Shown: positions 16,217 through 25,593 of the stretch, in pieces
Position numbering within the stretch: the stretch's first letter is position 1
How the letters are laid out: each line of letters begins with the position of its first letter
Assembly (NCBI GenBank): GCA_037446555.1
Contig: JBBIIK010000022.1
Location: 1-64,000, forward strand
DNA from: JANWVO01 sp037446555
Lineage (GTDB): Bacteria; Acidobacteriota; Terriglobia; Bryobacterales; Bryobacteraceae
Direction: 5' to 3'
DNA length: 64,000 nucleotides
Notes under the pieces: model-generated
What the model was told of the DNA's origin: nothing
What the model saw: the letters and a program-made list of their open reading frames with translations, nothing else
The model's database searches: none
Translations under genes and position numbers: made by a program

Positions 16217-17644
16217 CTACTGGTTCAGGGCCTTTGGCGGCTCCGGTGGCGGGGGCGCCTGCGGCGGCCGGCCCAACAGGCCGGACGTTTCCGCCGGGGT
16301 CAGCTTGCGGAGGATGACGCGTCCGCGCCGCGTCTCCAGCCGGACATCCGGGCCCGCACCCGTACTGCCGGTGATCACGCCCTTGCGGTCGTCCTGCTCC
16401 ACGCGCAGCCGCGAATCGAAGTCGTTGATCGCCTCTCCGCGTTCGGTCACAGCCTGCAGATTGAAACGTGCCGCCGGGGGCAGCGCCAGTTCCACGTCGC
16501 CGCTGCCGCTCTTGGCCTCGATGCGCCCGAAGTCGGAGCGCGGCTGCCGGATCTCCACGTCGCCCCGGTCCACGTCCACGGTCACCGGATCCGTCACATC
16601 GGCCAGTTGAATGTCCTTCGTCTCCGCGCGCACGGCGACCGGTCCGGCCACACGCGTCATCGTCAGCTGGCTGAGCGTAAGCCGTACCTCGCCGGGAACG
16701 GCCCCGGCGCGGACTTCGGTCCGGCTGCTCGTGAAGCGCACGGCGCGGGCCACGCGCCGCAGGATGGTCTCCCCCGAGTAGGACCCTTCGATCGACACGC
16801 CTCCAGCGGCGTCCTCCACCTCGATGTCGCGCCCGCGGCCCTTGATCTCGATGTCGCCCTTCACCTTCAGGGCGCGGATGATGTCGCTGCGCCGCAGGTC
16901 CACGCGGGCGCGGCCGCCGATCGACTCGAGACGGACGCCCGCGTTGTCGGAATCGCACACCACCGCGCCGTCGATGTCCTTCACTTCCAGGTCCCCGTAC
17001 TTGCCGCGGAACTCGATGCTCGAGCCGCGCGGCGCCGTGATCTCGAGGTCCACGCTGACGCGCGCGCCGTTGGGCGCGTCGTGACCGTGCAGCACCTGCA
17101 CCGTATCGCCGTCGCGCTTCACCAGCACATCCGCGGCCGCGGCGGCGCGGTCGGCCGATTCGCGGTCCAGCGCGCGCACCGTCTTGCGGGCGGCCACCTT
17201 GACTTCACTGCCAATGACTCCTGTGATCCGCGTGTTGCCGCGGGCGTTTTCGATCACGAGACGCCCTTTCTCCGCGGCAGCGACCGTCTGGTCCGCCGCC
17301 GGGTAGTCGAAGGCCTCGCCGAACATCTCCACGCCGCCGATGCGGATCTTGCCGGGCAGCTCCTGCCCCCACCGCTTCGCGCTCCAGATGGACATGCCCA
17401 CAATGGTCACCAGGATGATCAGGGCCCACTCGCCTCCGCTCACGCCGCCGCGCGGCAGCGGCTTGCCGCGCGTGTAGCTCACTACGATCTCCACAATCCG
17501 CAGCGCGCCCCAGGCGATCAGCAACGCCGGCCACCAGTTGACGAACAGCTCCAGCAGCGGCAGGTCCGGGCGGATGTTCCTCAGCAGGAACACCACGCCG
17601 ATCACGATCAACAGCAGGGGGCCGACCAGGGATCCTCTTCTCAT
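16217..17644 (-). CDS. Membrane-anchored DUF4097/LiaF-like beta-helix protein
   Basis: Last gene of the five-gene sigma operon, 475 residues. Two or three membrane helices lie within residues 5-95 (GPLLLIVIGVVFLLRNI, WWPALLIAWGALRIV, WALIILVTIVGMSIW), like the LiaI/LiaF transmembrane block. The rest, from about 115 to 440, is a series of short repeated strands (GDIEIKG, GGVSIEG, GDVELALPP, GDVEIRQP), as in DUF4097/toastrack putative adhesins and the LiaF C-terminal domain. The C-terminus is Pro-rich. The domain is likely extracytoplasmic. In LiaF-type systems it regulates an envelope stress signal; here it could sense the cell surface for the anti-sigma factor. It starts ten bases after the small LiaI-like gene ends. 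Confidence 0.7.
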   Translation of the reverse strand: MRRGSLVGPLLLIVIGVVFLLRNIRPDLPLLELFVNWWPALLIAWGALRIVEIVVSYTRGKPLPRGGVSGGEWALIILVTIVGMSIWSAKRWGQELPGKIRIGGVEMFGEAFDYPAADQTVAAAEKGRLVIENARGNTRITGVIGSEVKVAARKTVRALDRESADRAAAAADVLVKRDGDTVQVLHGHDAPNGARVSVDLEITAPRGSSIEFRGKYGDLEVKDIDGAVVCDSDNAGVRLESIGGRARVDLRRSDIIRALKVKGDIEIKGRGRDIEVEDAAGGVSIEGSYSGETILRRVARAVRFTSSRTEVRAGAVPGEVRLTLSQLTMTRVAGPVAVRAETKDIQLADVTDPVTVDVDRGDVEIRQPRSDFGRIEAKSGSGDVELALPPAARFNLQAVTERGEAINDFDSRLRVEQDDRKGVITGSTGAGPDVRLETRRGRVILRKLTPAETSGLLGRPPQAPPPPEPPKALNQ

Positions 17645-17654
17645 GGCTCGCTCC

Positions 17655-17861
17655 TCAGCCCTGGAACCGGGTTTCGCCGCCAGCGCCCGGCGCGGCCGCC
17701 GTGCGCTCCAGGAGCTTCATCAGCCCGAACACGATCAGCAGCACGGGCCATGTCTTCGTGAACGCCACCCCCGAGAGCCGGTCCACGGCGAGCAGCGCGC
17801 CCAGCGTGATCAGCAAAACAGGGCCCCGGATGGCCCGCATCAGTTCCGCAGCACGGTTCAT
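17655..17861 (-). CDS. Small LiaI/LiaF-like transmembrane protein
   Basis: Small protein of 68 residues from the ATG at 17861, which overlaps the previous stop codon by four bases (ATGA). Two hydrophobic segments, GPVLLITLGALLAVDRL (13-29) and WPVLLIVFGLMKLLE (38-52), form the helical hairpin of the LiaF transmembrane (DUF5668-like) unit. The same G-P-x-LLI-LG and WP-LLI pattern recurs in its two operon neighbours, so this helix pair occurs three times in the operon. A frame extending to 17945 would overlap the upstream gene heavily and is not used. The role is unknown; it may scaffold the neighbouring membrane proteins. Confidence 0.7.
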   Translation of the reverse strand: MNRAAELMRAIRGPVLLITLGALLAVDRLSGVAFTKTWPVLLIVFGLMKLLERTAAAPGAGGETRFQG

Positions 17862-18505
17862 TGCCTGCCTCCCTCCTCCGGCCGGGGTTCCGCCGGCGCC
17901 GCCCCGTCCTTGCGCCCTCCTCCCAGCTGCTCGTACAGCATCCACGCGCCCGCGGCAATCAGCGCCACGGGCCAGTAGCGCAGTATTTCGCGAAGCCGCA
18001 CGATTTCCAGATTGTTCATCAGGAACAGCGCCCCGAGCAGGATGAGCAGGACGGGCGTCAACGGAGTCCGCCTGCCGCGGATATCGACCAGCGAGGAGAA
18101 CTCGTCCACCGGCTCGCCCATCACGCGCCGCCTCGCCGTGTGGTAGGCCTCGAAGGCCATGTAGAACCAGAAGACGGCTGTCAGCATGCCGAAGAGCGGC
18201 TCCAGCCCTCCCGCGGCGTCGCTCGAGGAGATGCTGATCAGAAGCCCCAGGATCAGCACATGAACGACGCCCTTGGCGTACTGGCCGTTATAAATGGCCC
18301 CGACGCCGGGGATCATGCCGAGCAAGAACGCCAGGCCCGGCGATACGCCGGGATTCGGCGGCACAGTTGCGCCGGCAGGCTCCGGCGGCACGTGCTCGCT
18401 GCAAAAGATAGTCCCCTTCGCCAGCCGCACTTCGTCTTCCGCCAGCGCCTTGCCGCAGACGCGGCAGTAGGCGGCAACCGGTTTCTGTTGGATGTTTTCC
18501 GTCAT
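17858..18505 (-). CDS. B-box zinc-finger membrane protein with LiaI-like helices
   Basis: Membrane protein of 215 residues. The N-terminus has a small zinc site, CRVCGKAL with CSEHV (Cys14, Cys17, Cys35, His38), resembling a B-box finger. Next come the segments GLAFLLGMIPGVGAIYNGQYAKG (a TM2-like helix pair), HVLILGLLISIS and LTAVFWFYMAFEAY. The last part repeats the LiaI-type hairpin (LTPVLLILLGALFLMNN and YWPVALIAAGAWMLYE). The ATG at 18505 overlaps the anti-sigma stop by four bases, fixing the start against a longer open frame. The gene is the third of the sigma operon. It may link cytoplasmic metal or redox state to the membrane complex, which is inference only. Confidence 0.7.
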   Translation of the reverse strand: MTENIQQKPVAAYCRVCGKALAEDEVRLAKGTIFCSEHVPPEPAGATVPPNPGVSPGLAFLLGMIPGVGAIYNGQYAKGVVHVLILGLLISISSSDAAGGLEPLFGMLTAVFWFYMAFEAYHTARRRVMGEPVDEFSSLVDIRGRRTPLTPVLLILLGALFLMNNLEIVRLREILRYWPVALIAAGAWMLYEQLGGGRKDGAAPAEPRPEEGGRQ

Positions 18506-19161
18506 CGTTTCTTCCCCTTCCCGGGCGGCTCGATTTGCGCCGGCACGCTCCAGTCGATTCCATCCCCCGCCTTGGGCGAGGCGGCGGCGCCGGAAGGACG
18601 CCGCTTGCGGGGCACGGCCTCGGCTGGCGCGGCCGATGCCGGCGCCGCCGGCTCCTCGCTCCATTCCTTCAATGTCTGCTGGATCTCATAGACCAGCCGT
18701 AGACTTTCGTAATACTTCTTGGCGCGGTCCCAGGCCCGCAAAGCCCGGTCCTCAGCCGCCATCCAGACCTTGGCCGGCTCCAGATCCGCCAGCCTCAACT
18801 GCCGGACCGGCACACCGGCGAAGCGCGCCAGCATGGCGAAGCTGAGAATCGTCATCGCCATTCCCATGGCGAACCGCGGCTGGAGAACCGGTTCCAGCAG
18901 CCGCCGGAGCCATCCGCCGCGTTCCCGCACCGGGCGCGCCGCTCCCTGCCGCGCCTCGAACAACAGGTGGTTGACCAGCGCCGGAGGCGGCTCCACCTCC
19001 GCCGCCCTTTCCACGAATTCGACCGCGGCGCGGGCGTCCTCCACCAGCGCGCGGCAGGAGGCGCAGGAGGCCAGATGCAGCTCGACCGTCGCCTTCTCGG
19101 CCGCGGTCAGCGTGCCGTCGACGTAGTCGCAGATCAGGGCCTCAAGATCGCTGCACCTCAT
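18502..19161 (-). CDS. Anti-sigma factor, zinc-finger (ZAS) type
   Basis: Anti-sigma factor of 219 residues. The N-terminal ZAS/zf-HC2 zinc motif has Cys3, His28, Cys32 and Cys35 (HLASCASC), as in RsrA and ChrR-like anti-sigma domains. One transmembrane helix, FAMGMAMTILSFAMLARFAGV, lies near residues 97-117, leaving a Pro/Ala-rich C-terminal part outside the membrane. It overlaps the stop of the ECF sigma gene by four bases. By analogy it would hold the sigma factor inactive at the membrane until a signal arrives. No site-protease motif can be judged from the sequence. Confidence 0.85.
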   Translation of the reverse strand: MRCSDLEALICDYVDGTLTAAEKATVELHLASCASCRALVEDARAAVEFVERAAEVEPPPALVNHLLFEARQGAARPVRERGGWLRRLLEPVLQPRFAMGMAMTILSFAMLARFAGVPVRQLRLADLEPAKVWMAAEDRALRAWDRAKKYYESLRLVYEIQQTLKEWSEEPAAPASAAPAEAVPRKRRPSGAAASPKAGDGIDWSVPAQIEPPGKGKKR

Positions 19162-19829
19162 GGCACGACCCTCATCTGGCGCAAGGCCCGCGCCAGCTCG
19201 CTGCGGCCCCGGTTGAGCCGCGATTTCACCGTGCCTTCCGGCACCCCCAGCGCCTGCGCGATCTCACGGTACTCCAGACCTTCGATGTCGCGCAGGATCA
19301 CCGTCTCCCGCAGATCCGGCGAAAGCTTTGCGAGCGCCTTCTGCAGCGCCTCGCTGGCCTCCCTACCTGCCAGAGCGGCTTCCGTTCTGCCCTCGATCGC
19401 CGCTTTCTCCTCAAGCACCGGGAGCTGCTCTTCGATCGACGCCGTTGCTCGCTCCACCCTGGCACGCCGGTAGTGGTCGATCAGCAGATTCCGGGTCAGC
19501 CGTCCCAGCCAGACCCCGAACGATCCCTCCCCGGCGCGGAAACTGCGAACATTGCGGAAGACCTTCAGGAAGACTTCCTGCGTCAGATCCTGCGCCTCGC
19601 TTTCGCGCCCGGTGAAGCGGTAGCAGATGGAATAGACCCGCCGCGTGTAGGTACGGACGAGATCCTCCCAAGCGCTCTCGTCGCCGTCCAGGCAGCGAGC
19701 CACCAGTTCGCTCTCGGCATCCACGTCAAGCACGCGGGACCCGCTCCCGTTCCGGTCCGCAAGGAACAGAGGATTCATGGCCACGGCTGCGCCGCCAATT
19801 CTGCCCCAGACCTGCGTGCCCGCTGCCAT
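19158..19829 (-). CDS. ECF RNA polymerase sigma factor
   Basis: Extracytoplasmic-function sigma factor heading the five-gene operon. Region 2 is at roughly 45-110 (ARCLDGDESAWEDLV, DLTQEVFLKVF, RLTRNLLIDHYRR) and region 4 near 160-220 (LRETVILRDIEGLEYREIAQALGVPEGTVKSRLNRGR). The linker region is acidic. The start is uncertain: ATG at 19829 has GAGGG upstream, while an ATG at 19778 would remove 17 poorly conserved residues. The gene overlaps the anti-sigma gene by four bases. Autoregulation from an upstream promoter is usual, but no clear ECF-type AAC promoter motif could be identified in 19830-20006. Confidence 0.9.
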   Translation of the reverse strand: MAAGTQVWGRIGGAAVAMNPLFLADRNGSGSRVLDVDAESELVARCLDGDESAWEDLVRTYTRRVYSICYRFTGRESEAQDLTQEVFLKVFRNVRSFRAGEGSFGVWLGRLTRNLLIDHYRRARVERATASIEEQLPVLEEKAAIEGRTEAALAGREASEALQKALAKLSPDLRETVILRDIEGLEYREIAQALGVPEGTVKSRLNRGRSELARALRQMRVVP

Positions 19830-20006
19830 CGCTGTGCTTCCCTCTCCTGAGGCTGCCAGCCAGCACCGAACCGGATCTCCTTGTTTCCGGCTTCCTAACT
19901 GTACAACGAGGGTTTATCATGAAAAGTTCAGCCCGAGCGAGGGCGAACGGGACCGGCTCCCATTTTAGTCGAATCGGAGAGCGGGTTCGCCCGGCTCGGC
20001 CGTGTC

Positions 20007-21083
20007 GTGCAGGAGACGCTGCTGAATTCCGGAAGCAAAGCCCGCCGGCGCCTCGCCCGAGGGCTCTGGGCTCCCAGCCTGATCCTTCTGGCGGCGCTCG
20101 CCTTTTTGGTCTGGCGGGCGCGGCAAACAGGCTTCGACCCATCCGAATTCCTCCATGCTATCCGTGCAGTTCACTGGGGGTGGCTTCTGGCCGCGTGGGC
20201 GATGGGGTTGCTGTCCTACGCCGGGCGAACAATGCGCTGGATGGTCATGCTCCGCCCTCTGGCGCCCGCCGCCCGCCACCGGGACGTGCTCTCCGCCACG
20301 TTGATCGGCTTCACCGCCATTTATTTGTTCGGGCGCCCGGGAGAGTTGGTCCGGCCCTGGCTGATCGCCCGCTCCACGGGCGCCTCCCTGCCCTCGCAGT
20401 TTGCGGCGCTTCTGCTGGAGCGCGTTTACGACACCCTGCTGATCCTGGCGTTTTTCGGATACGCGCTGGCTTCCACCATCCAGCTGCATCCTTCGGCCGG
20501 ACCGGAGATCCGCTGGCTGGTGGCCAAGGGGGGGTGGATCATCGGCATCACGGGCTCGCTCTGCCTGGTGACGCTGGTCATGCTCCAGCACTGGGCGCCG
20601 AGGTTCGAACACCGGATCATCGACGCGCTCGGCTTCCTGCGCGCCCACCATCAAGAAAAAGCCGCCAAGCTGGTCCGGTCGGCGCTGGAGGGGCTCAGGG
20701 TGACCGGCTCTGCCCCAGCGGTGGCGCGCCTCCTGTTCTGGAGCGCGGTGGAGTGGGGCATCATCTTCGCCTGCTTCCGCCTGATGTTCAACGCGTTCCC
20801 GGAAACCGCCGGGCTGGCTGCCAGCCAAGTGCTGGCCTACATCGGCTTCGTCGCCATTGGGAGCGTCATTCAGATCCCGGGCGTCGGCGGCGGCTTCCAG
20901 CTGGCGTCGGTGCTCGTCACCACGGAGCTGTTCCGCGTTCCGCTGGAGACCGCCGCCGGCCTGGCGCTGCTGAACTGGGTCATCGCCGTGGTCAGCGCCG
21001 CACCTCTGGGCGTGCTGCTCGCCCTTCGCGAGGGGCTGCGCTGGCGCCAGTTGTCCGAACTTGAGAGCGAGGCCATTCCATGA
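20007..21083 (+). CDS. Flippase-like integral membrane protein (UPF0104/YbhN family)
   Basis: Inner-membrane protein of 358 residues with about eight helices, of the lysylphosphatidylglycerol-synthetase membrane-region (YbhN/AglD) family. Typical traits are the early helix LILLAALAFLVWRA, the motif GFTAIYLFGRPGELVRPWLIAR near residues 101-122, the helix RLLFWSAVEWGIIFACF, and the conserved IGSVIQIPGVGGGFQLA near 290-306. The family is thought to flip lipids or lipid-linked sugars across the membrane; no MprF synthetase domain is attached here. The start is taken as GTG at 20007 but lacks a good ribosome-binding site. It overlaps nrdR by four bases (ATGA). Confidence 0.8.
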   Translation: MQETLLNSGSKARRRLARGLWAPSLILLAALAFLVWRARQTGFDPSEFLHAIRAVHWGWLLAAWAMGLLSYAGRTMRWMVMLRPLAPAARHRDVLSATLIGFTAIYLFGRPGELVRPWLIARSTGASLPSQFAALLLERVYDTLLILAFFGYALASTIQLHPSAGPEIRWLVAKGGWIIGITGSLCLVTLVMLQHWAPRFEHRIIDALGFLRAHHQEKAAKLVRSALEGLRVTGSAPAVARLLFWSAVEWGIIFACFRLMFNAFPETAGLAASQVLAYIGFVAIGSVIQIPGVGGGFQLASVLVTTELFRVPLETAAGLALLNWVIAVVSAAPLGVLLALREGLRWRQLSELESEAIP

Positions 21084-21541
21084 ACTGTCCGTTCTGCGGC
21101 TTCAAGGAAGACCGCGTTATCGATTCCCGCGAGAGCAAAGAGGGCGACGTGATCCGCCGCCGCCGGGAATGCCTCCAGTGCGGAAGGCGTTTTACTACAT
21201 ATGAGAGAATTGATGAGGTCCCGTACATGGTCGTCAAGAAAGACGGCAGACGGGAGAAGTTCGATCGGCAGAAGGTGCTGAACGGGCTCCTGAAAGCGTG
21301 CGAGAAGCGCCCGATTCCGATGTCAACCTTGGCGAATCTGGTCGATGAGGTAGAGGGGCTGCTGATCGAGAAGCCGGATCGCGAGATTTCTACTTCAGAA
21401 ATAGGAGAGCACCTGACCAAGCGGCTTCTGGCTCTGGACAAGATCGCCTACGTGCGGTTCGCCTCTGTTTACAGAGATTTTCAGGACGTAGAGGCTTTCC
21501 TGAGTGAACTGAAGGACTTGATCCGCAAGAAGCGTGTTTGA
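21080..21541 (+). CDS. nrdR: Transcriptional repressor NrdR
   Basis: Zinc-ribbon/ATP-cone repressor of ribonucleotide reductase genes, 153 residues, matching the family length. The zinc ribbon uses Cys3, Cys6, Cys31 and Cys34 (MNCPFCGF and CLQCGRRF). The ATP-cone follows at about 46-136 (VVKKDGRREKFDRQK, IAYVRFASVYRDF). It senses ATP/dATP balance and blocks nrd promoters at NrdR boxes. The ATG overlaps the stop of the flippase-like gene by four bases. No ribonucleotide reductase gene is in the window. A 398-bp gap follows before rpoD. Confidence 0.95.
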   Translation: MNCPFCGFKEDRVIDSRESKEGDVIRRRRECLQCGRRFTTYERIDEVPYMVVKKDGRREKFDRQKVLNGLLKACEKRPIPMSTLANLVDEVEGLLIEKPDREISTSEIGEHLTKRLLALDKIAYVRFASVYRDFQDVEAFLSELKDLIRKKRV

Positions 21542-21625
21542 ATCGCCACGGGCGGAGGCTCCGGCGAGGACAATCCAGTCTTGGTGTAACGGATTGCCTT
21601 CCCAAGCATCAAAGAAAATGGGAGC

Positions 21626-21654
21626 TTAACGCAATCGCAAAGCTGTGTTATACT
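21626..21654 (+). promoter_or_regulatory. Candidate sigma-70 promoter for rpoD
   Basis: TTAACG at 21626-21631 and TATACT at 21649-21654 are separated by exactly 17 bp. The -10 matches consensus at five of six positions and the -35 at four. The first transcribed base would be near 21661, leaving a leader of about 280 bases before the rpoD start. Confidence 0.5.
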
Positions 21655-21660
21655 TGGTCG

Positions 21661-21939
21661 GAGCGTCTTTCCATCCGTCGCCGGTATAACCAGCCAGAAC
21701 GGGGTGGGGGTTTCTATGCCCCCCCGAACGAAAGAAAAGGGCGGAGCTTTGCAGACGCTCTGACCAAGAGTCTGCCTGCCAGCGATGTCTCTGGCGCCGC
21801 AGTCCCGCGAGTCTACGGGCTGTGGCGGGAAGGCGCGTTTAGGCCAGGCAGAGCACCAGCCATTTCAGAGGCTTTGTTCGGATCCGTGCAGTGACCGCTT
21901 TGTGTGGAAATTCTGTCCGGACCTGGAGGTTTGTCGCCA
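21661..21939 (+). promoter_or_regulatory. Long leader with hairpins upstream of rpoD
   Basis: This stretch between the candidate promoter and the rpoD start has no gene. It holds two possible hairpins: GGGGG at 21706-21710 against the C-tract at 21719-21725 with an eight-base loop, and CAGA-CG-CTCT at 21752-21761 against AGAG-TCTG at 21767-21774. It does not match a riboswitch class that I recognise. A leader role in controlling rpoD is inference. Confidence 0.3.
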
Positions 21940-23466
<1,527 letters not shown>

Positions 23467-23527
23467 CCCCCGGCTTTCACCTCCACCGGCCCGTTTCTGC
23501 CCTGAGCGGACGCGGGCCGGATCTTTC

Positions 23528-24655
23528 CTACAACGCCTCGATCACCTCGCGGTAGAAGGCTTCATAGCGCGGAATGATGATCGAGGTGCAGAACCGCTCC
23601 TCGGCCGTGGTCCGGGCCGCCCACCGCATTCGTATGTAGAGATCCCGGTTCTCCAGCAGCTGGACGACCCGCGCCGCCTGCGCGTCCGTGTCGCCCGGCT
23701 CTTCCAGGAAGCCGTTCTGCCCGTCGGCGATCAGCTCCGGCAAGCCGCCGGTGCGCGTGGCCACGGGCACCACGCCGCACGACATCGCCTCCAGCGCCGC
23801 CAGGCCGAACGACTCCAGCCGCGACGGCAGCAGCAGAACGTCGCACTGCGGGATCAGCCGCTCGATGTGATCCTGCTTGCCCAGGAACCGGACATGGTCG
23901 TGGACGCCGAGCTCGAAAGCGAGCCGCTCGGCCGCGCCGCGGTCGGGCCCGTCACCCGCCATCCATAACTCGCAGTCCACCGATTCCCGCGCGCGCGCGA
24001 GGATCCTTACGCAATCCGGCGCCCGCTTCACGGGCCGGAAGTTGGAAATGTGCAGCAGCCGCGGGCGCCCTTCGTGCGGCTGTTTCGCCACACGGTACAT
24101 GTCGCAGTTCACGAAGTTGTAGATGACGCGGATCTCCTTCCGCGCGCCCACGACCTCGCGCGTCTCTTTGCGAAGGTACTCGCTGATGGCCGTGACGCCG
24201 TCGGACTGTTCGATGGAGAAGCGCGTCACCGGCAGGTAGGACTTGTCGCTGCCCACCAGTGTGATGTCGGTGCCGTGGAGCGTCGTCACGAACGGCAGCC
24301 GCCGCGTCTCCGCCAGCATCGACCGCGCCAGGAACGCCGACGTCGCGTGCGGGATGGCATAGTGCACGTGGAGCAGGTCGAGGCGCTGCCATTCGGCGAT
24401 CTCCACCATGCGCGAGGCCAGCGCCAGGTCATAGGGCGGGTACTGAAACAGCGGGTAGGAAGAGACCTCGACTTCGTGGTAAAAGATGCGCGGCAGCCCC
24501 GGATCGAGCCGGATCGGATTGGCGTAGGTGATGAAATGCACTTCGCAGCCGCGCGCCGCCAGCTCCATGCCGAGCTCGGTGGCGACGATGCCCGAGCCCC
24601 CGTAGGTCGGGTAGCAGGTGATGCCGATGCGCAGCGGGCGCCCCGGAGCGTTCAT
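23528..24655 (-). CDS. bshA: N-acetyl-alpha-D-glucosaminyl L-malate synthase, bacillithiol pathway
   Basis: GT4 glycosyltransferase that joins N-acetylglucosamine from UDP-GlcNAc to L-malate, the first step of bacillithiol synthesis. It opens with IGITCYPTYGGSGIVATELG, the BshA signature, and contains LHVHYAIPHATSAFLA near 105-120, TTLHGTDITLVG, and the C-terminal nucleotide-sugar motif SRLESFGLAALEAMSCG. Length is 375. The start at 24655 is fixed by a one-base TGATG overlap with the stop of the upstream gene; the frame is open back to 24964 but with unrelated sequence. It is the last gene of the operon. The partner genes bshB and bshC are not in the window. Confidence 0.9.
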   Translation of the reverse strand: MNAPGRPLRIGITCYPTYGGSGIVATELGMELAARGCEVHFITYANPIRLDPGLPRIFYHEVEVSSYPLFQYPPYDLALASRMVEIAEWQRLDLLHVHYAIPHATSAFLARSMLAETRRLPFVTTLHGTDITLVGSDKSYLPVTRFSIEQSDGVTAISEYLRKETREVVGARKEIRVIYNFVNCDMYRVAKQPHEGRPRLLHISNFRPVKRAPDCVRILARARESVDCELWMAGDGPDRGAAERLAFELGVHDHVRFLGKQDHIERLIPQCDVLLLPSRLESFGLAALEAMSCGVVPVATRTGGLPELIADGQNGFLEEPGDTDAQAARVVQLLENRDLYIRMRWAARTTAEERFCTSIIIPRYEAFYREVIEAL

Positions 24656-25593
24656 CAGAACTTCTTCTTCGCGAACTCGGCGAAGCGCCCGGCGATGCCC
24701 GCCGATTCCGTGTCGCCGGGATGAATCAGGACGCGATAAATGAAGCGGATGCTCTGCCCTGGCTCGAGCGCGTGGCTGCCGTCCTTCGTCTTGTCGTTGA
24801 AGAAATCGTGGAGCCCGAATGCGTTCGCTGCGAACAGCCCGTAGTCGCGCGCGTGCCAGTAGGTGGGATGGCGGAAGCTCTGCGGGTGGTCGAAGATGGC
24901 GACGCCCAGCTTCTCTCCGTCGAGCGTGCCGCTGTAGTCCACCCACGGCGAAGCCTTTCCCCACACTTCGCGCATTCCGGACTTGCCCTCGGCGTTGATC
25001 ATGCGCCCCGTGCCGCCTCGCTCCTTCATGGAGTCCCGAAGCCGGATGGCGAAGAAGCCCTCTTTGGTATCACCGAACACGGCTCTCTTCACGGCGGTGA
25101 GCGTGGCATCGAAATCCAGCACACGGAGAGACGGGTCCGAATAGAAGGTCATGGTGCGCAGTTCGCGCACCAGCGGCTCGCCCGCGTCGTCGACCCAAAG
25201 GAAACTGGCGCGGATGGAGCCGTCCTTCTTTCCGCCCTTCACGGAGTGAATCTTCTCGAGCTTCACTCTGCCCTTGCGTCCTTTGCCGCCGGGCTCGTTG
25301 GCCCAGAAATCGACCTGGTTGAGGTCGCCGTGCGTGAACCAGAGCCCGCGGTGGTGCGGATGGTCGCGCGTTTCGCCCTCCACCTTCTCCATGGGAAAGA
25401 GGCGCGTCACGATGATGCCCGAGGCGCTGCGGAGCGGCGAGAGATAGGGCTTGGGAGCCTCCTCGCCAAAGTAGAGCGCGCTGAAAGGCTTGCCGTCGAT
25501 GGAGATTTCGATCTGACCAGCCGACTGCCGGAATTCGACCTGCGCGCACACCGGCAGCGTGGCGAGTGTGAAAAGAAGAACTGCGGCTTTCAT
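24655..25593 (-). CDS. Secreted DUF6807 (PmoA-like) protein
   Basis: Exported protein of 312 residues. MKAAVLLFTLATLPVCAQ is a signal peptide with a likely cut after CAQ. The rest fits Pfam PF14100 (named PmoA after a distant methane monooxygenase match, now DUF6807), with the characteristic DHPHHRGLWFTHGDLNQVDFW near 95-115 and FDHPQSFRHPTYWHARDYGLFAANAFG later. This is not methane monooxygenase. The family occurs in Acidobacteria and Planctomycetes in sugar-catabolic clusters. The start at 25593 shares four bases with the stop of HyuA, and the end overlaps the bshA start by one base. The substrate is unknown. Confidence 0.75.
   Translation of the reverse strand: MKAAVLLFTLATLPVCAQVEFRQSAGQIEISIDGKPFSALYFGEEAPKPYLSPLRSASGIIVTRLFPMEKVEGETRDHPHHRGLWFTHGDLNQVDFWANEPGGKGRKGRVKLEKIHSVKGGKKDGSIRASFLWVDDAGEPLVRELRTMTFYSDPSLRVLDFDATLTAVKRAVFGDTKEGFFAIRLRDSMKERGGTGRMINAEGKSGMREVWGKASPWVDYSGTLDGEKLGVAIFDHPQSFRHPTYWHARDYGLFAANAFGLHDFFNDKTKDGSHALEPGQSIRFIYRVLIHPGDTESAGIAGRFAEFAKKKF

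Noticed and set aside
24656..24964. A longer N-terminus for bshA
   Set aside because: The added sequence is Arg/His-rich with no family match and would overlap the DUF6807 gene; the TGATG junction supports the start at 24655.
24655..25593. Methane monooxygenase subunit PmoA
   Set aside because: The domain name is historical; the protein is a soluble secreted DUF6807 protein with a signal peptide and no membrane helices.
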